The position numbers and the translations under genes were made by a program. Positions 1-6,658 of a stretch of 8,132 bases of DNA are shown here, one piece after another (the stretch's first letter is position 1; each line of letters opens with the position of its first letter). This DNA comes from an uncultured Ruminococcus sp. GTDB lineage: Bacteria > Bacillota > Clostridia > Oscillospirales > Ruminococcaceae. The notes under the pieces are model-generated. The model was not told the origin of the DNA and did not search any database. It saw nothing but the letters and a program-made list of their open reading frames with translations. The stretch spans positions 1-8,132 of the forward strand of contig CAMAIG010000052.1 of assembly GCA_945835085.1 (NCBI GenBank), given 5' to 3'.

Positions 1-363
1 AGGGGACTGAAACAGGCATTTATTGAGATTAAAGTCCCTGTATGCATTCAGGCTGAAATATGCCCCCAGACTGCAGGCAAAGAGATCAATTTCCCTCCAG
101 CCGTCGGAAATATATTCTGCGGCAGCCTGAAGGTCACGGATACCGTTCCAAATATCGCATCTTTCATTATCCGCTGCTCTTTCGCCGTGACCGGGAAGGT
201 CAAAGCTAAAGGTCTGATAGCCCATTTCCTCGGCAATGGCTGCAAAGCCCTCGGCAGCCTCCTTTGAACCCATTTTGCCGTGAACATATAGATACACCCT
301 GTCAGACCTGTTTCCCCAGATGACTGCGGGGATATTTTTGATAAGAATATTCTCTTTTTTCAT
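1..363 (-). CDS. Alpha/beta hydrolase, N-terminal part (cut by window edge)
   Basis: Partial gene of 121 codons, open to the left edge with no stop, so the C-terminal part lies outside. Visible features match the first half of the alpha/beta-hydrolase fold. A beta strand leads to H28-G29, the usual oxyanion-hole position. FDLPGHGER follows at about residues 54-62. The nucleophile elbow is A-C-S-L-G with Ser98 as the expected catalytic serine. The acid and histidine would lie in the missing part. There is no signal peptide, so it is probably a cytoplasmic esterase or lipase-like enzyme; the substrate cannot be read. The ATG at 361-363 is supported by a GGGGAG ribosome site about 7 bases upstream on the minus strand. 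It is transcribed away from the ABC operon, from its own strong promoter. Fold confidence is high, exact function low. Confidence 0.85.
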   Translation of the reverse strand, partial: MKKENILIKNIPAVIWGNRSDRVYLYVHGKMGSKEAAEGFAAIAEEMGYQTFSFDLPGHGERAADNERCDIWNGIRDLQAAAEYISDGWREIDLFACSLGAYFSLNAYRDFNLNKCLFQSP

Positions 364-388
364 AACAATTCTCCCCATTCTTTTTGTG

Positions 389-412
389 CAACATTGTTGT
401 GTAACCTTGTTA
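389..412. promoter_or_regulatory. Operator-like palindromes at the hydrolase start site
   Basis: Two short inverted repeats sit side by side just downstream of the leftward -10 box. CAACA-T-TGTTG is at 389-399 and TAAC-CTT-GTTA at 402-412. They straddle the predicted start site near 406, the position where a repressor dimer such as a TetR- or MarR-type protein would block transcription. No regulator gene for them is visible in the window. Spacing and symmetry are seen directly; the role is inferred, and short palindromes occur by chance in AT-rich DNA. Confidence 0.4.
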
Positions 413-413
413 T

Positions 414-442
414 ATTATATCATGCAATAATTTCAATGTCAA
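414..442 (-). promoter_or_regulatory. Consensus sigma-A promoter for the alpha/beta hydrolase
   Basis: Read on the minus strand, the -35 box is TTGACA (437-442), followed by a 17-base spacer and a -10 box TATAAT (414-419). A TG lies one base upstream of the -10 (extended -10). Both boxes match consensus perfectly. The expected start site is near 406, giving a leader of about 43 bases before the hydrolase ATG. So strong a promoter usually needs a repressor, and palindromes lie just downstream. Confidence 0.85.
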
Positions 443-472
443 CAGAAAAAGGAAAAAAATAGAAAAAAGTGC

Positions 473-501
473 TTGACATCGGCAGAATAATATGATATAC
501 T
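473..501 (+). promoter_or_regulatory. Strong sigma-A promoter for the leader and ABC operon
   Basis: The -35 box TTGACA (473-478), a 17-base spacer and the -10 box TATACT (496-501) are present, with TG at 493-494 forming an extended -10. Immediately upstream, 441-470 is rich in A-tracts, like an UP element. The expected start is about A508. This is the only convincing promoter ahead of the gene at 703, so the operon transcript should include the leader peptide and the terminator at 634-670. Confidence 0.85.
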
Positions 502-508
502 GACTTCA

Positions 509-647
509 TCATTTCAGTAAAGGAGGCGGGCATATGTTCAAGCATAGAAATTACGGAATAACTGCAATTATAGGAAATGAGCCTGTGCCTGCTGATATGA
601 TATAGCTTTGGCTATTTTGTATGTCAGATACATAAGCGTACATTTCC
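509..647 (+). promoter_or_regulatory. Possible alternative RNA pairings controlling the attenuator
   Basis: Three competing pairings can be read in the leader. (a) GGAAATG at 573-579, inside the leader peptide gene, is perfectly complementary to CATTTCC at 641-647, the inner left arm of the terminator. Two more pairs, 581-582 with 636-637, are possible across an internal loop. This would be an antiterminator. (b) TCATTTC at 509-515, at the very 5' end of the transcript, is perfectly complementary to GAAATGA at 574-580, and so would compete with (a). (c) GCGGGCA at 526-532, beside the ribosome site, can pair with TGCCTGC at 586-592 (one G-U), which could dampen leader translation. Each is only 7 pairs and could be chance, but their mutual exclusivity is what an attenuator needs. 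Confidence 0.4.
534..605 (+). CDS. Putative 23-residue leader peptide upstream of ABC operon
   Basis: A small reading frame of 23 codons ending in TAG. The ATG at 534 is preceded by an almost ideal AAAGGAGG ribosome site (519-526) with 7 bases of spacing, and lies about 26 bases into the predicted transcript. It is followed 28 bases later by an intrinsic terminator. Residues 3-5 are Lys-His-Arg, which fits the Arg/Lys-X-Arg/Lys pattern known from macrolide-dependent ribosome arrest. The C-terminus reads PVPADMI. There is no run of one amino acid as in classical biosynthetic attenuators, and no membrane segment or cysteine. The excellent ribosome site and placement argue for real translation; I recognise no family. 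It probably acts in cis as a sensor of ribosome progress rather than as a functional peptide. Confidence 0.6.
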   Translation: MFKHRNYGITAIIGNEPVPADMI

Positions 648-670
648 GTGTGGGAATGTACGCTTTTTTT
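634..670 (+). terminator. Intrinsic terminator (putative attenuator) ahead of the serine hydrolase/ABC operon
   Basis: The left arm at 634-647 pairs with the right arm at 652-665: 14 pairs including one U-G wobble, closed by a GTGT loop. It is followed by a run of seven T (664-670). This is a textbook rho-independent terminator. It lies after the promoter at 473-501 and the leader peptide gene but before the ribosome site (AGGAGG, 690-695) of the first operon gene. With no second promoter between 670 and 703, the operon should be expressed only when this terminator is bypassed. Confidence 0.9.
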
Positions 671-702
671 GGCTCAAAAATAACTACTTAGGAGGAACAT
701 CT

Positions 703-1896
703 ATGAACGTAATTCAGGGAAAAACCGACTGCAGACCTATCGAAACAGGCTACGACGAAACCAGGATAGAAATGCTTAACAAGCGTTTAGGGGAGATGAT
801 CGAGGGTAAGATAATTCACGGTGCTGCCTACTGCATTTCCCACAAGGGTAAGATAATCGCCCGCGGCGCTCTTGGAAGAAACAACACCATGGGGATTGAT
901 ACACCTATGCAGCCCGATACGGTTTTCGGAGTCGCTTCCATAACAAAGACCTTTACCGCAACAGCTATAATGCAGCTTGTAGAGGACGGATATATCAGGC
1001 TGAATACTGCTGTGGGGGAGATAATTCCGCAGTTTGCCGAGAAGCCCTTTGACCGCATTTCCCTCTGGCATCTGCTTACCCATACCTCGGGAATGTATCC
1101 CGACGGAGGCTGTTTCCCCGAGTCTGCTCCAAAGGACGCATGGGAGCTTATTGATGCTGCCGCCGAGAAATGGGACGGAAAAAGCGATTTTGACTGGATA
1201 TCCGCAGCAATTTCATCGGGGCTTCGCCGTCCAACGGGTACCGAGTGGCAGTACTGCACCTTCGGTTTTGCAATTCTTGGAGAGATAATCACGAAAGTCA
1301 GCGGAATGAACGCCCACGACTACATCGAAGAAAGGATAATTCGTCCACTTAAAATGAAGGACAGCGGATTTTATTACACTCCCGAAACAGCTGCCAGGGG
1401 ATTTATTTACGACGAGGAGCATAAGGCTTACCTTGAAAAAATAGTTTCGGGCGAGATAAACGGACGTGACGGCGAGGGCACCGTCTGGGACAGGATACCC
1501 AACACAGGGGGAGGAATTTTTTCCACCGTGTCCGATCTTATCCGATATGCTAATGCATACATATACGGCGGCAGACTTGATGGTGCTCGTATCCTTGGCA
1601 GAAAATCCGTTGAGAAAATGAGCACAGTTCAGCTTCACGGCATACCCGATCACTGCTGGAATGCCGAGGAGCCTGACCGTGAATACGGCATAGGCTTTGA
1701 TATCCGTCACGGACAGGCATATTCCTATTCGGACAGAACTATCATGCACGAGGGTGCAGGTGCTTCTTCGCTCAATATCGACCTTGAGGAGGAGCTTGCA
1801 GCGGCATGGTTCGTTCCCTTTGACACGGGTGCAAACGGCTGGTCTGCAGAGCCTTTGTACAATGTGCAGAACATTATCTGGTCGGGGATCATATGA
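703..1896 (+). CDS. Beta-lactamase-family serine hydrolase (PBP-like/esterase)
   Basis: A 397-residue protein of the class C beta-lactamase/penicillin-binding-protein fold. The SxxK motif is S79-I-T-K82, with Ser79 the expected acyl-enzyme nucleophile. The family landmark HLLTHTSG is at about 123-130. The third motif, the KTG equivalent, is H349-E-G351 followed by AGAS. The second motif, normally Tyr-x-Asn, reads Y184-C-T186, so the usual Asn is replaced. No signal peptide is visible, so it is probably cytoplasmic, and an esterase, peptidase or amidase role is more likely than cell-wall work or classical beta-lactam resistance. The start is well supported by AGGAGG 7 bases upstream. It is the first gene of the operon, and its stop overlaps the next start by 4 bases, indicating translational coupling to the transporter. 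It may process or hydrolyse the transporter's substrate; that is inference. Confidence 0.9.
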   Translation: MNVIQGKTDCRPIETGYDETRIEMLNKRLGEMIEGKIIHGAAYCISHKGKIIARGALGRNNTMGIDTPMQPDTVFGVASITKTFTATAIMQLVEDGYIRLNTAVGEIIPQFAEKPFDRISLWHLLTHTSGMYPDGGCFPESAPKDAWELIDAAAEKWDGKSDFDWISAAISSGLRRPTGTEWQYCTFGFAILGEIITKVSGMNAHDYIEERIIRPLKMKDSGFYYTPETAARGFIYDEEHKAYLEKIVSGEINGRDGEGTVWDRIPNTGGGIFSTVSDLIRYANAYIYGGRLDGARILGRKSVEKMSTVQLHGIPDHCWNAEEPDREYGIGFDIRHGQAYSYSDRTIMHEGAGASSLNIDLEEELAAAWFVPFDTGANGWSAEPLYNVQNIIWSGII

Positions 1897-2714
1897 TGAA
1901 TTTTATCGGACAAAAAATTCGTATGTGCAAAGCGGTGGCGTTTGTGACCTATAAGGAATGGAGCGCCTACCGCACACATTCTCTGGTATCGGTTTTCGTA
2001 GGACCCGTTTATTTTATAGTGCAATATTTTATCTGGACTGCTGTCTACGGTGAAAACGGCACCCTGGGCGGAATGGAATTTCAGCATACCATACGCTATT
2101 TCGGAGCGTCGGCGCTTATCGGCTATCTGACAATGGATTTTGCCGACTGGAACCTGCAGATGCTTGTGCAATCGGGAAAATTCCTCACCTTTACCCTCAG
2201 ACCCATGCACCATAGATTTTTTGCCCTATCTCAGAAGATAGGTCACAGAGTGCTGGGATTTTTCTTCGAGTTTCTGCCATGCCTGCTGATATTTGCCCTG
2301 CTTTTCAGGGTGGAGATAATTCCTCGGTATATGGGCTGGACGATGCTGTCCGTTGCCCTTGCGTTTCTTATGAATTTCTATGTGAATTACTGCCTTGGAA
2401 TGACGGCGTTCTTTTTTGTACGGGCAAACGGTATAAGGGTGGTTTATCAGCTGCTTGGCAATATTTTCTCGGGAGCGCTTATCCCTCTGAGCTTCTTTCC
2501 CGAAGCGGTGCAGCGGATAATGATGTTCCTGCCCTTTCAGTACACGAACTATATCCCCGCAATGGTCTGGACGGGAAACAATTCTATCGGTGAAATGGGC
2601 ATGACTATCCCTCAGGCGGTAATGCTTCAGGGGATAGCGGTGATAGCCGCCGCCCTTCTCAGCGAAGTGATTTACCGCACGTCCATCAAGCGTTTTACGG
2701 CAGTGGGAGCGTGA
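1893..2714 (+). CDS. ABC-2 type transporter permease, first subunit
   Basis: A 273-residue hydrophobic protein with about six membrane segments (roughly residues 31-53, 67-83, 118-140, 148-176, 186-204, 242-262). It resembles the ABC-2 permease family that works in pairs with a daunorubicin-type ATPase (the COG4587 type). Family-like landmarks are KFLTFTLRP at about 96-104, before the cytoplasmic helix, and SGALIPLSFFPE at about 193-204. It starts with ATG at 1893, overlapping the previous stop in an ATGA; a second ATG follows immediately, so the start is uncertain by one codon. GGGGA at 1884-1888 serves as ribosome site. It should form the membrane channel with the next gene's product. ABC-2 systems are usually exporters; the substrate is unknown. 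Confidence 0.9.
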   Translation: MMNFIGQKIRMCKAVAFVTYKEWSAYRTHSLVSVFVGPVYFIVQYFIWTAVYGENGTLGGMEFQHTIRYFGASALIGYLTMDFADWNLQMLVQSGKFLTFTLRPMHHRFFALSQKIGHRVLGFFFEFLPCLLIFALLFRVEIIPRYMGWTMLSVALAFLMNFYVNYCLGMTAFFFVRANGIRVVYQLLGNIFSGALIPLSFFPEAVQRIMMFLPFQYTNYIPAMVWTGNNSIGEMGMTIPQAVMLQGIAVIAAALLSEVIYRTSIKRFTAVGA

Positions 2715-2718
2715 CAGA

Positions 2719-3498
2719 ATGAGATATATCAGAATATTTTTCACCTGCATAAATACCGCCATATCAAAAGCGGCGGCATACAGACTTGATTTTGTCCTCG
2801 GGAATTTCATCACACTGCTTTCAAACGTGATATTCCCGCTGGTAACAGTGCTTATCTATGCAAACGGAGCGCAGTTTCCGGGGTGGACAATGTGGGAGGT
2901 ACTGCTTATCCAGTCGGTGTTTTCCATGTCAAACGCCCTTGCTTCAATGATATGCGGAAGCGTTCTGTGGGTCACAATGGACCACATACAGTCGGGAAGC
3001 TTTGAAACGGTGCTGCTAAAACCCCTTTCGCCGCTGTTTTACATAGCTTGTGCAAATTTTGACATAGAAAGCTTGGGACTGTTTCTCGGAGGACTTGCTA
3101 TGACAATAATATCGGCGTCCTTCACGGGAATAAGCGGAGGAAATGGAGTTATAATGTTCCTGCTTCTGTTCATATCGGGAGCGGCTGTAATGTGCGGACT
3201 CGAACTTATCATGGCGGCAATAAGCTTCAAATGGGTAGGCAATTCAAGGATACCCGAGATATTTGAAAGCATAAAGGAATTCGGCAAATACCCCATAGGC
3301 ATATTTCCAAAGGCGGTACAGGTCATGTCCTCACTGATAATTCCCGTGGCAGCGGTGGGATTTTTCCCTGCCTCTGCACTGATGGGACGGCTTGATATGC
3401 GGTCGCTTATATCGGTGTTGCCATGCATATTGTTCCTGCTTTTCGGGGTATGGCTCTATAACCGTATGATAAAAAATTACGAGGGAGTGGGAGGTTAA
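2719..3498 (+). CDS. ABC-2 type transporter permease, second subunit
   Basis: A 259-residue integral membrane protein, the partner permease of the preceding gene (COG3694-like). Typical family landmarks are visible: SGSFETVLLKPLSPLFY at about 92-108 (the LLKP motif) and FGKYPIGIFP at about 188-197. Membrane segments lie at roughly 27-48, 60-84, 118-136, 144-168, 202-222 and 229-248. It begins only 4 bases after the previous stop. GGGAG at 2705-2709 lies about 10 bases before the ATG. Two different half-size permeases plus one ATPase gene suggest a heterodimeric membrane domain driven by an ATPase homodimer. The substrate cannot be deduced. Confidence 0.9.
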   Translation: MRYIRIFFTCINTAISKAAAYRLDFVLGNFITLLSNVIFPLVTVLIYANGAQFPGWTMWEVLLIQSVFSMSNALASMICGSVLWVTMDHIQSGSFETVLLKPLSPLFYIACANFDIESLGLFLGGLAMTIISASFTGISGGNGVIMFLLLFISGAAVMCGLELIMAAISFKWVGNSRIPEIFESIKEFGKYPIGIFPKAVQVMSSLIIPVAAVGFFPASALMGRLDMRSLISVLPCILFLLFGVWLYNRMIKNYEGVGG

Positions 3499-3499
3499 A

Positions 3500-4516
3500 A
3501 TGACAGCAATAAAGGCAGAAAGCTTAGTAAAATCCTACACCACATACAAAAGGGGCAGCGGCTTCAAGGAAACTGTCAAAAGCTTTTTCAAGCGTGAAAA
3601 GGTGCAGATAAACGCCGTGGACGATATCTCCTTTGAGATAGAAAAGGGGAGCATCTGCGGAATTCTCGGACCAAACGGTGCGGGCAAATCCACCACCATA
3701 AAAATGCTCTGCGGAGCACTTTTTCCCACAAGCGGCAGCATTGACGTAATGGGCTTTTCTCCCGCTCGGGACAGAATGAAATATGTGCAGAAGATAGGTG
3801 CGGTTTTCGGACAGAAATCCCAGCTTATCTGGGATATCCCTCCTGTGGACAGCTTTGCCATGAACAAGGCTATCTACGGCATATCCGATGCTGACTACAA
3901 AAAGCGCCTTGGTGAAATGACAGAGCTTTTCGGAGTTGAGGAGGTCATTCACAAGCCTACAAGAGTGCTTTCTCTTGGAGAGAGAATGAAATGCGAGTTT
4001 ATTATGGCAATGCTCCACAGTCCCGAAATAGTATTTCTCGATGAGCCTACCATCGGTCTTGATGTTATAGCAAAGAACAGGATACGGGAGGCTGTCAGCG
4101 AAATGAACCGCTGCGGCACGACCTTTATCCTTACAACTCACGACCTTGAGGACGTTGAACAGCTTGCAGACGATGTTATCATCATCAATCACGGGAAAAA
4201 GGTTTTCGATGATACTCTTACGGGGCTTAAAAACATTCTCGGCAGCAAAAAAATCGTCACCCTTACCCTGACAAAGCCCTGCACAGGCGACGAGATAAAC
4301 GGTGCAAGGATAATCGGGCGGGATAACGATTTTGACATCTCTCTGGAGGTGGATACGGAAAAACAGCCCATAACGGAGTTTCTGAAAAGCCTGACCGATC
4401 ATGTGAGCTTTAAGGATATTTCCGTGAGGGAGCTTCCCATGGATATGATAATCACAAGAATATACAGCGAAGGGCAGAACCCTTTGCCCCCTCGTTGGTC
4501 TGTTCAACAAGGCTGA
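3500..4516 (+). CDS. ABC transporter ATP-binding protein (ABC-2 exporter type)
   Basis: A 338-residue cytoplasmic ATPase that energises the two permeases. All nucleotide-binding motifs are intact. Walker A is G57-PNGAGK-S64. The Q-loop is Q105 in VFGQKSQL. The ABC signature is LSLGER at 157-162, and Walker B is IVFLDE ending in E182. The D-loop is GLD at 187-189 and the switch His is H214 in TTHD. The charged insertion before the first strand (about 16-36) and the FGQKSQLIWDIP stretch are typical of the COG4586 subgroup paired with two-component ABC-2 permeases. About 100 residues follow the ATPase core, as usual in this group. It starts one base after the previous stop with GGGAGG at 3489-3494. 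It is the last gene of the operon, and a terminator follows 41 bases later. Confidence 0.95.
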   Translation: MTAIKAESLVKSYTTYKRGSGFKETVKSFFKREKVQINAVDDISFEIEKGSICGILGPNGAGKSTTIKMLCGALFPTSGSIDVMGFSPARDRMKYVQKIGAVFGQKSQLIWDIPPVDSFAMNKAIYGISDADYKKRLGEMTELFGVEEVIHKPTRVLSLGERMKCEFIMAMLHSPEIVFLDEPTIGLDVIAKNRIREAVSEMNRCGTTFILTTHDLEDVEQLADDVIIINHGKKVFDDTLTGLKNILGSKKIVTLTLTKPCTGDEINGARIIGRDNDFDISLEVDTEKQPITEFLKSLTDHVSFKDISVRELPMDMIITRIYSEGQNPLPPRWSVQQG

Positions 4517-4557
4517 TAAGGTTTGCGGCTCTTTGCTGTATTTATCGGTTAAATAAT

Positions 4558-4601
4558 GGGCTTATGCAGATATCACACTGCATAAGCCCTTCTTTTATTT
4601 T
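4558..4601. terminator. Terminator at the convergent operon ends
   Basis: A perfect 12-bp stem, GGGCTTATGCAG (4558-4569) with its complement (4578-4589), encloses an 8-base loop. It is followed on the plus strand by a T-rich tail, TTCTTTTATTTT (4590-4601), ending the ABC operon. The tail overlaps the stop codon of the GH31 gene on the other strand. Read leftward, the stem is followed by a weaker T-rich stretch, so it may serve both operons, less strongly for GH31. Confidence 0.88.
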
Positions 4602-6580
4602 GATAATGCAGAAATTTTTATGCTTTCCTCCGGCTCGGTAGAATATCCGTTGTCGGAGTAAAGCAGATATGTGCTGTTTGGGAAACCTATCATTTCAAGT
4701 GAAGAAAGGTCAATTTCACCGGTGTTTGCTGTTGGCTTTCCAAAGGGTATCGCTTTATTGCTTCGGATAAAGAAAACAAGCTCATCAAGCTTAACATCAA
4801 CATAGTGATGACCCTTTGGAAGTATCTGTGTTTCATATTTATCCCATGCGCTCATTCTGATAAGCATCATTTCCTCGGGGAGATATACATACCGTCCCAA
4901 AGCATTCTGCTTGTAAACGGGAGCTATCATCAGCTCGTTTCCGAGAAGAAGCTGATCTTCCGTCTGCTTTGCCATGTCATCACCCGGAAACTCAAACGCA
5001 AGGGGCTTGAACATCATTTCATCATTAAGGGCTGCCTTTAAAAATTCACTGTAAAGATAGGGGATAAGGCTGTAACGTATCTTTATCATCTCTGCGGCAG
5101 CGCTGACATTATCAAAGCGGTAAAGCTCCTGGAAACGTGTTCCGTCTGCGGAATGATTTCTGAAAAGGGGAGTAAACAGGGAATACTGCAGCCAGCGGAG
5201 CATAAGATCTTCGGTAGTGTCACAGCCGAATCCCCCCGTGTCCGAGCCTGTGAACAGAAATCCTGCCATATTCAGAGCGGGCAGCTGCTGCATTGACTGC
5301 AAAATGTGCGACCACCAGGACTTGTTGTCACCCTGCCAGATGCCGCCATAGCGGTGCGCTCCGATATATGAGGAGCGTGAGAAAAACAGGGTGCGCTTTT
5401 CGGGGCAAATTTCCTTCAAGGCTTCAAATGCGCTGCGGGTCATGTTCATTCCGTAAAGGTTATGCACTTCGCTATGCTTTATCATTTTGCCGTCAACATT
5501 GTGATAGAACTTGTCATAATCACCCATGTTTCCGTTAAGCCCTGCAACCATTCCCGTAAATCTGAAATACTCGTTAATGCCCATATTTCCCGAGGTGAGC
5601 TTTTCAATTTCGGCACAGGTGTCAGAAAGTCTGTCCTCGGTATAGAAAATTGCAGGCTCGTTCATATCGTTCCAGAAGCCTTCAATTCCAAGCTTTGTAA
5701 GAACGGAATATTTCTCTCCGAACCATTTCCTTGCTTCGGGCTGCAGAAAATCGGGGAAATGCACACGCCCGGGCCATACAGCACCTACAAAATCTCCGCC
5801 CTCAGCATTTTTGCAGAAGTAGTTTTCACGGACACCTTCTTCATAAACATCGTAGCCGTCCTCTATCTTCACTCCTGCGTCAATTATGGGAACAAGATGT
5901 ATGCCCTGCTCCTTCATGTCAGCGGCAAGCTTTTCAAGGTCGGGGAAACGCTCCTTATCAACGGTGAAATCCTTGTAGCGTTCCATATAATCAATGTCAA
6001 GATAAATGCTGTCAAGGGGAATGCCTGCCGCCTTGTGCTGCTCCGCAACAGTGCGGATATCCTGCTCGTTTTTATAACCCCAGCGGCTCTGTCCATATCC
6101 GAATGCCCAGAAAGGCGGAATGTAGCTTCTGCCGATAAGCTGTCTGAACTGCTTAACAATGTCCTTTTCGTTTTCGCCCGTGATGATGTAGACGATAAGG
6201 TCATTTTTATCGGCAGTTATCCGCATTTCGCTGCGTTTTGTGTAGCCGATGTCAAACTCCATTTTTCCCGCATAGTCGAAAAATGCGCCGAAGGTCTGCT
6301 GCCCGCTTACGATAATAAAATTATGAGAGCCGTAAAGTGAACGTGTGTCCTCGTGATGATTGGGGTTGTCGTAGTTCCAGCTTACATACTGCCAGCCTCT
6401 TTTGTTGATGCCTCTTATCTGTTCCCCAAGACCGTAGACAATATCATTTTCCGAAAGAGCATAGGAAAATCCGCCCTTATTGTCCGATTCAAAAAAGGGG
6501 AGCTTGTCCTCCGATGCAGCTATGCTCTTAACAGCTGCCCCCGTGGGAAATGGCTCACCGTAAATATATTTTTTTATCAT
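4595..6580 (-). CDS. GH31 family alpha-glucosidase
   Basis: A 661-residue retaining alpha-glucosidase of glycoside hydrolase family 31, hydrolysing alpha-linked glucose from non-reducing ends. An N-terminal beta-sandwich domain contains YGLGEQIRGINKRG (49-62). In the catalytic barrel, IYLDIDYM is at 192-199. The nucleophile is D305 in WNDMNEP, and the acid/base is D418 in WQGDN. GSDTGGF (445-451) and RNH (474-476) complete the active site. No signal peptide is seen, so it is cytoplasmic and would act on imported oligosaccharides. Length and motifs resemble, from memory, the gut Ruminococcus obeum enzyme Ro-alphaG1, in which a Trp in SRWGY favours isomaltose; here that Trp is W167. I chose the ATG at 6580 over one 24 codons upstream because AAAGGAAG lies about 8 bases before it and the protein then begins MIKKYIYGEPF, as in relatives. 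It is divergent from an AraC regulator. Confidence 0.96.
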   Translation of the reverse strand: MIKKYIYGEPFPTGAAVKSIAASEDKLPFFESDNKGGFSYALSENDIVYGLGEQIRGINKRGWQYVSWNYDNPNHHEDTRSLYGSHNFIIVSGQQTFGAFFDYAGKMEFDIGYTKRSEMRITADKNDLIVYIITGENEKDIVKQFRQLIGRSYIPPFWAFGYGQSRWGYKNEQDIRTVAEQHKAAGIPLDSIYLDIDYMERYKDFTVDKERFPDLEKLAADMKEQGIHLVPIIDAGVKIEDGYDVYEEGVRENYFCKNAEGGDFVGAVWPGRVHFPDFLQPEARKWFGEKYSVLTKLGIEGFWNDMNEPAIFYTEDRLSDTCAEIEKLTSGNMGINEYFRFTGMVAGLNGNMGDYDKFYHNVDGKMIKHSEVHNLYGMNMTRSAFEALKEICPEKRTLFFSRSSYIGAHRYGGIWQGDNKSWWSHILQSMQQLPALNMAGFLFTGSDTGGFGCDTTEDLMLRWLQYSLFTPLFRNHSADGTRFQELYRFDNVSAAAEMIKIRYSLIPYLYSEFLKAALNDEMMFKPLAFEFPGDDMAKQTEDQLLLGNELMIAPVYKQNALGRYVYLPEEMMLIRMSAWDKYETQILPKGHHYVDVKLDELVFFIRSNKAIPFGKPTANTGEIDLSSLEMIGFPNSTYLLYSDNGYSTEPEESIKISALSK

Positions 6581-6605
6581 ATCAGCACTTCCTTTCAAAA
6601 TACCG

Positions 6606-6634
6606 TTGTTATTTTTCCTTCTGTATGATATAAT
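6606..6634 (+). promoter_or_regulatory. Promoter of the AraC-family regulator
   Basis: TTGTTA (6606-6611) as a moderate -35, a 17-base spacer and a perfect TATAAT -10 (6629-6634), with TG at 6626-6627 making an extended -10. The predicted start is near 6641, leaving about 70 bases of leader before the ATG at 6711. The palindrome at 6659-6673 lies within this leader, so a bound regulator could also repress its own gene. Confidence 0.65.
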
Positions 6635-6640
6635 ACTATA
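6625..6640 (-). promoter_or_regulatory. Likely -10 region of the GH31 promoter, weak -35
   Basis: On the minus strand this AT-rich box offers overlapping -10 candidates: TATAGT (6635-6640), TATTAT (6630-6635) and TATCAT (6625-6630). None has a convincing -35 at the right distance. A good -10 with a poor -35 is typical of activator-dependent promoters, and the palindrome at 6659-6673 overlaps the expected -35 position. The exact start site cannot be chosen from sequence. Confidence 0.4.
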
Positions 6641-6658
6641 AAATCTCACCAAAATCTA

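Noticed and set aside
3524..4510. 328-codon minus-strand open frame opposite the ABC ATPase
   Set aside because: It is a shadow of a convincing ATPase gene with every nucleotide-binding motif; the antisense product has no family features.
5462..6340. 292-codon plus-strand open frame opposite the GH31 gene
   Set aside because: It lies wholly antisense to a GH31 gene with all catalytic motifs; its translation shows no recognisable domain and no good ribosome site was seen.
6581..6652. 24-codon N-terminal extension of the GH31 protein
   Set aside because: The extension covers the ribosome site and probable promoter of the gene, and its residues do not look like a GH31 N-terminus; the internal ATG at 6580 has a proper ribosome site.
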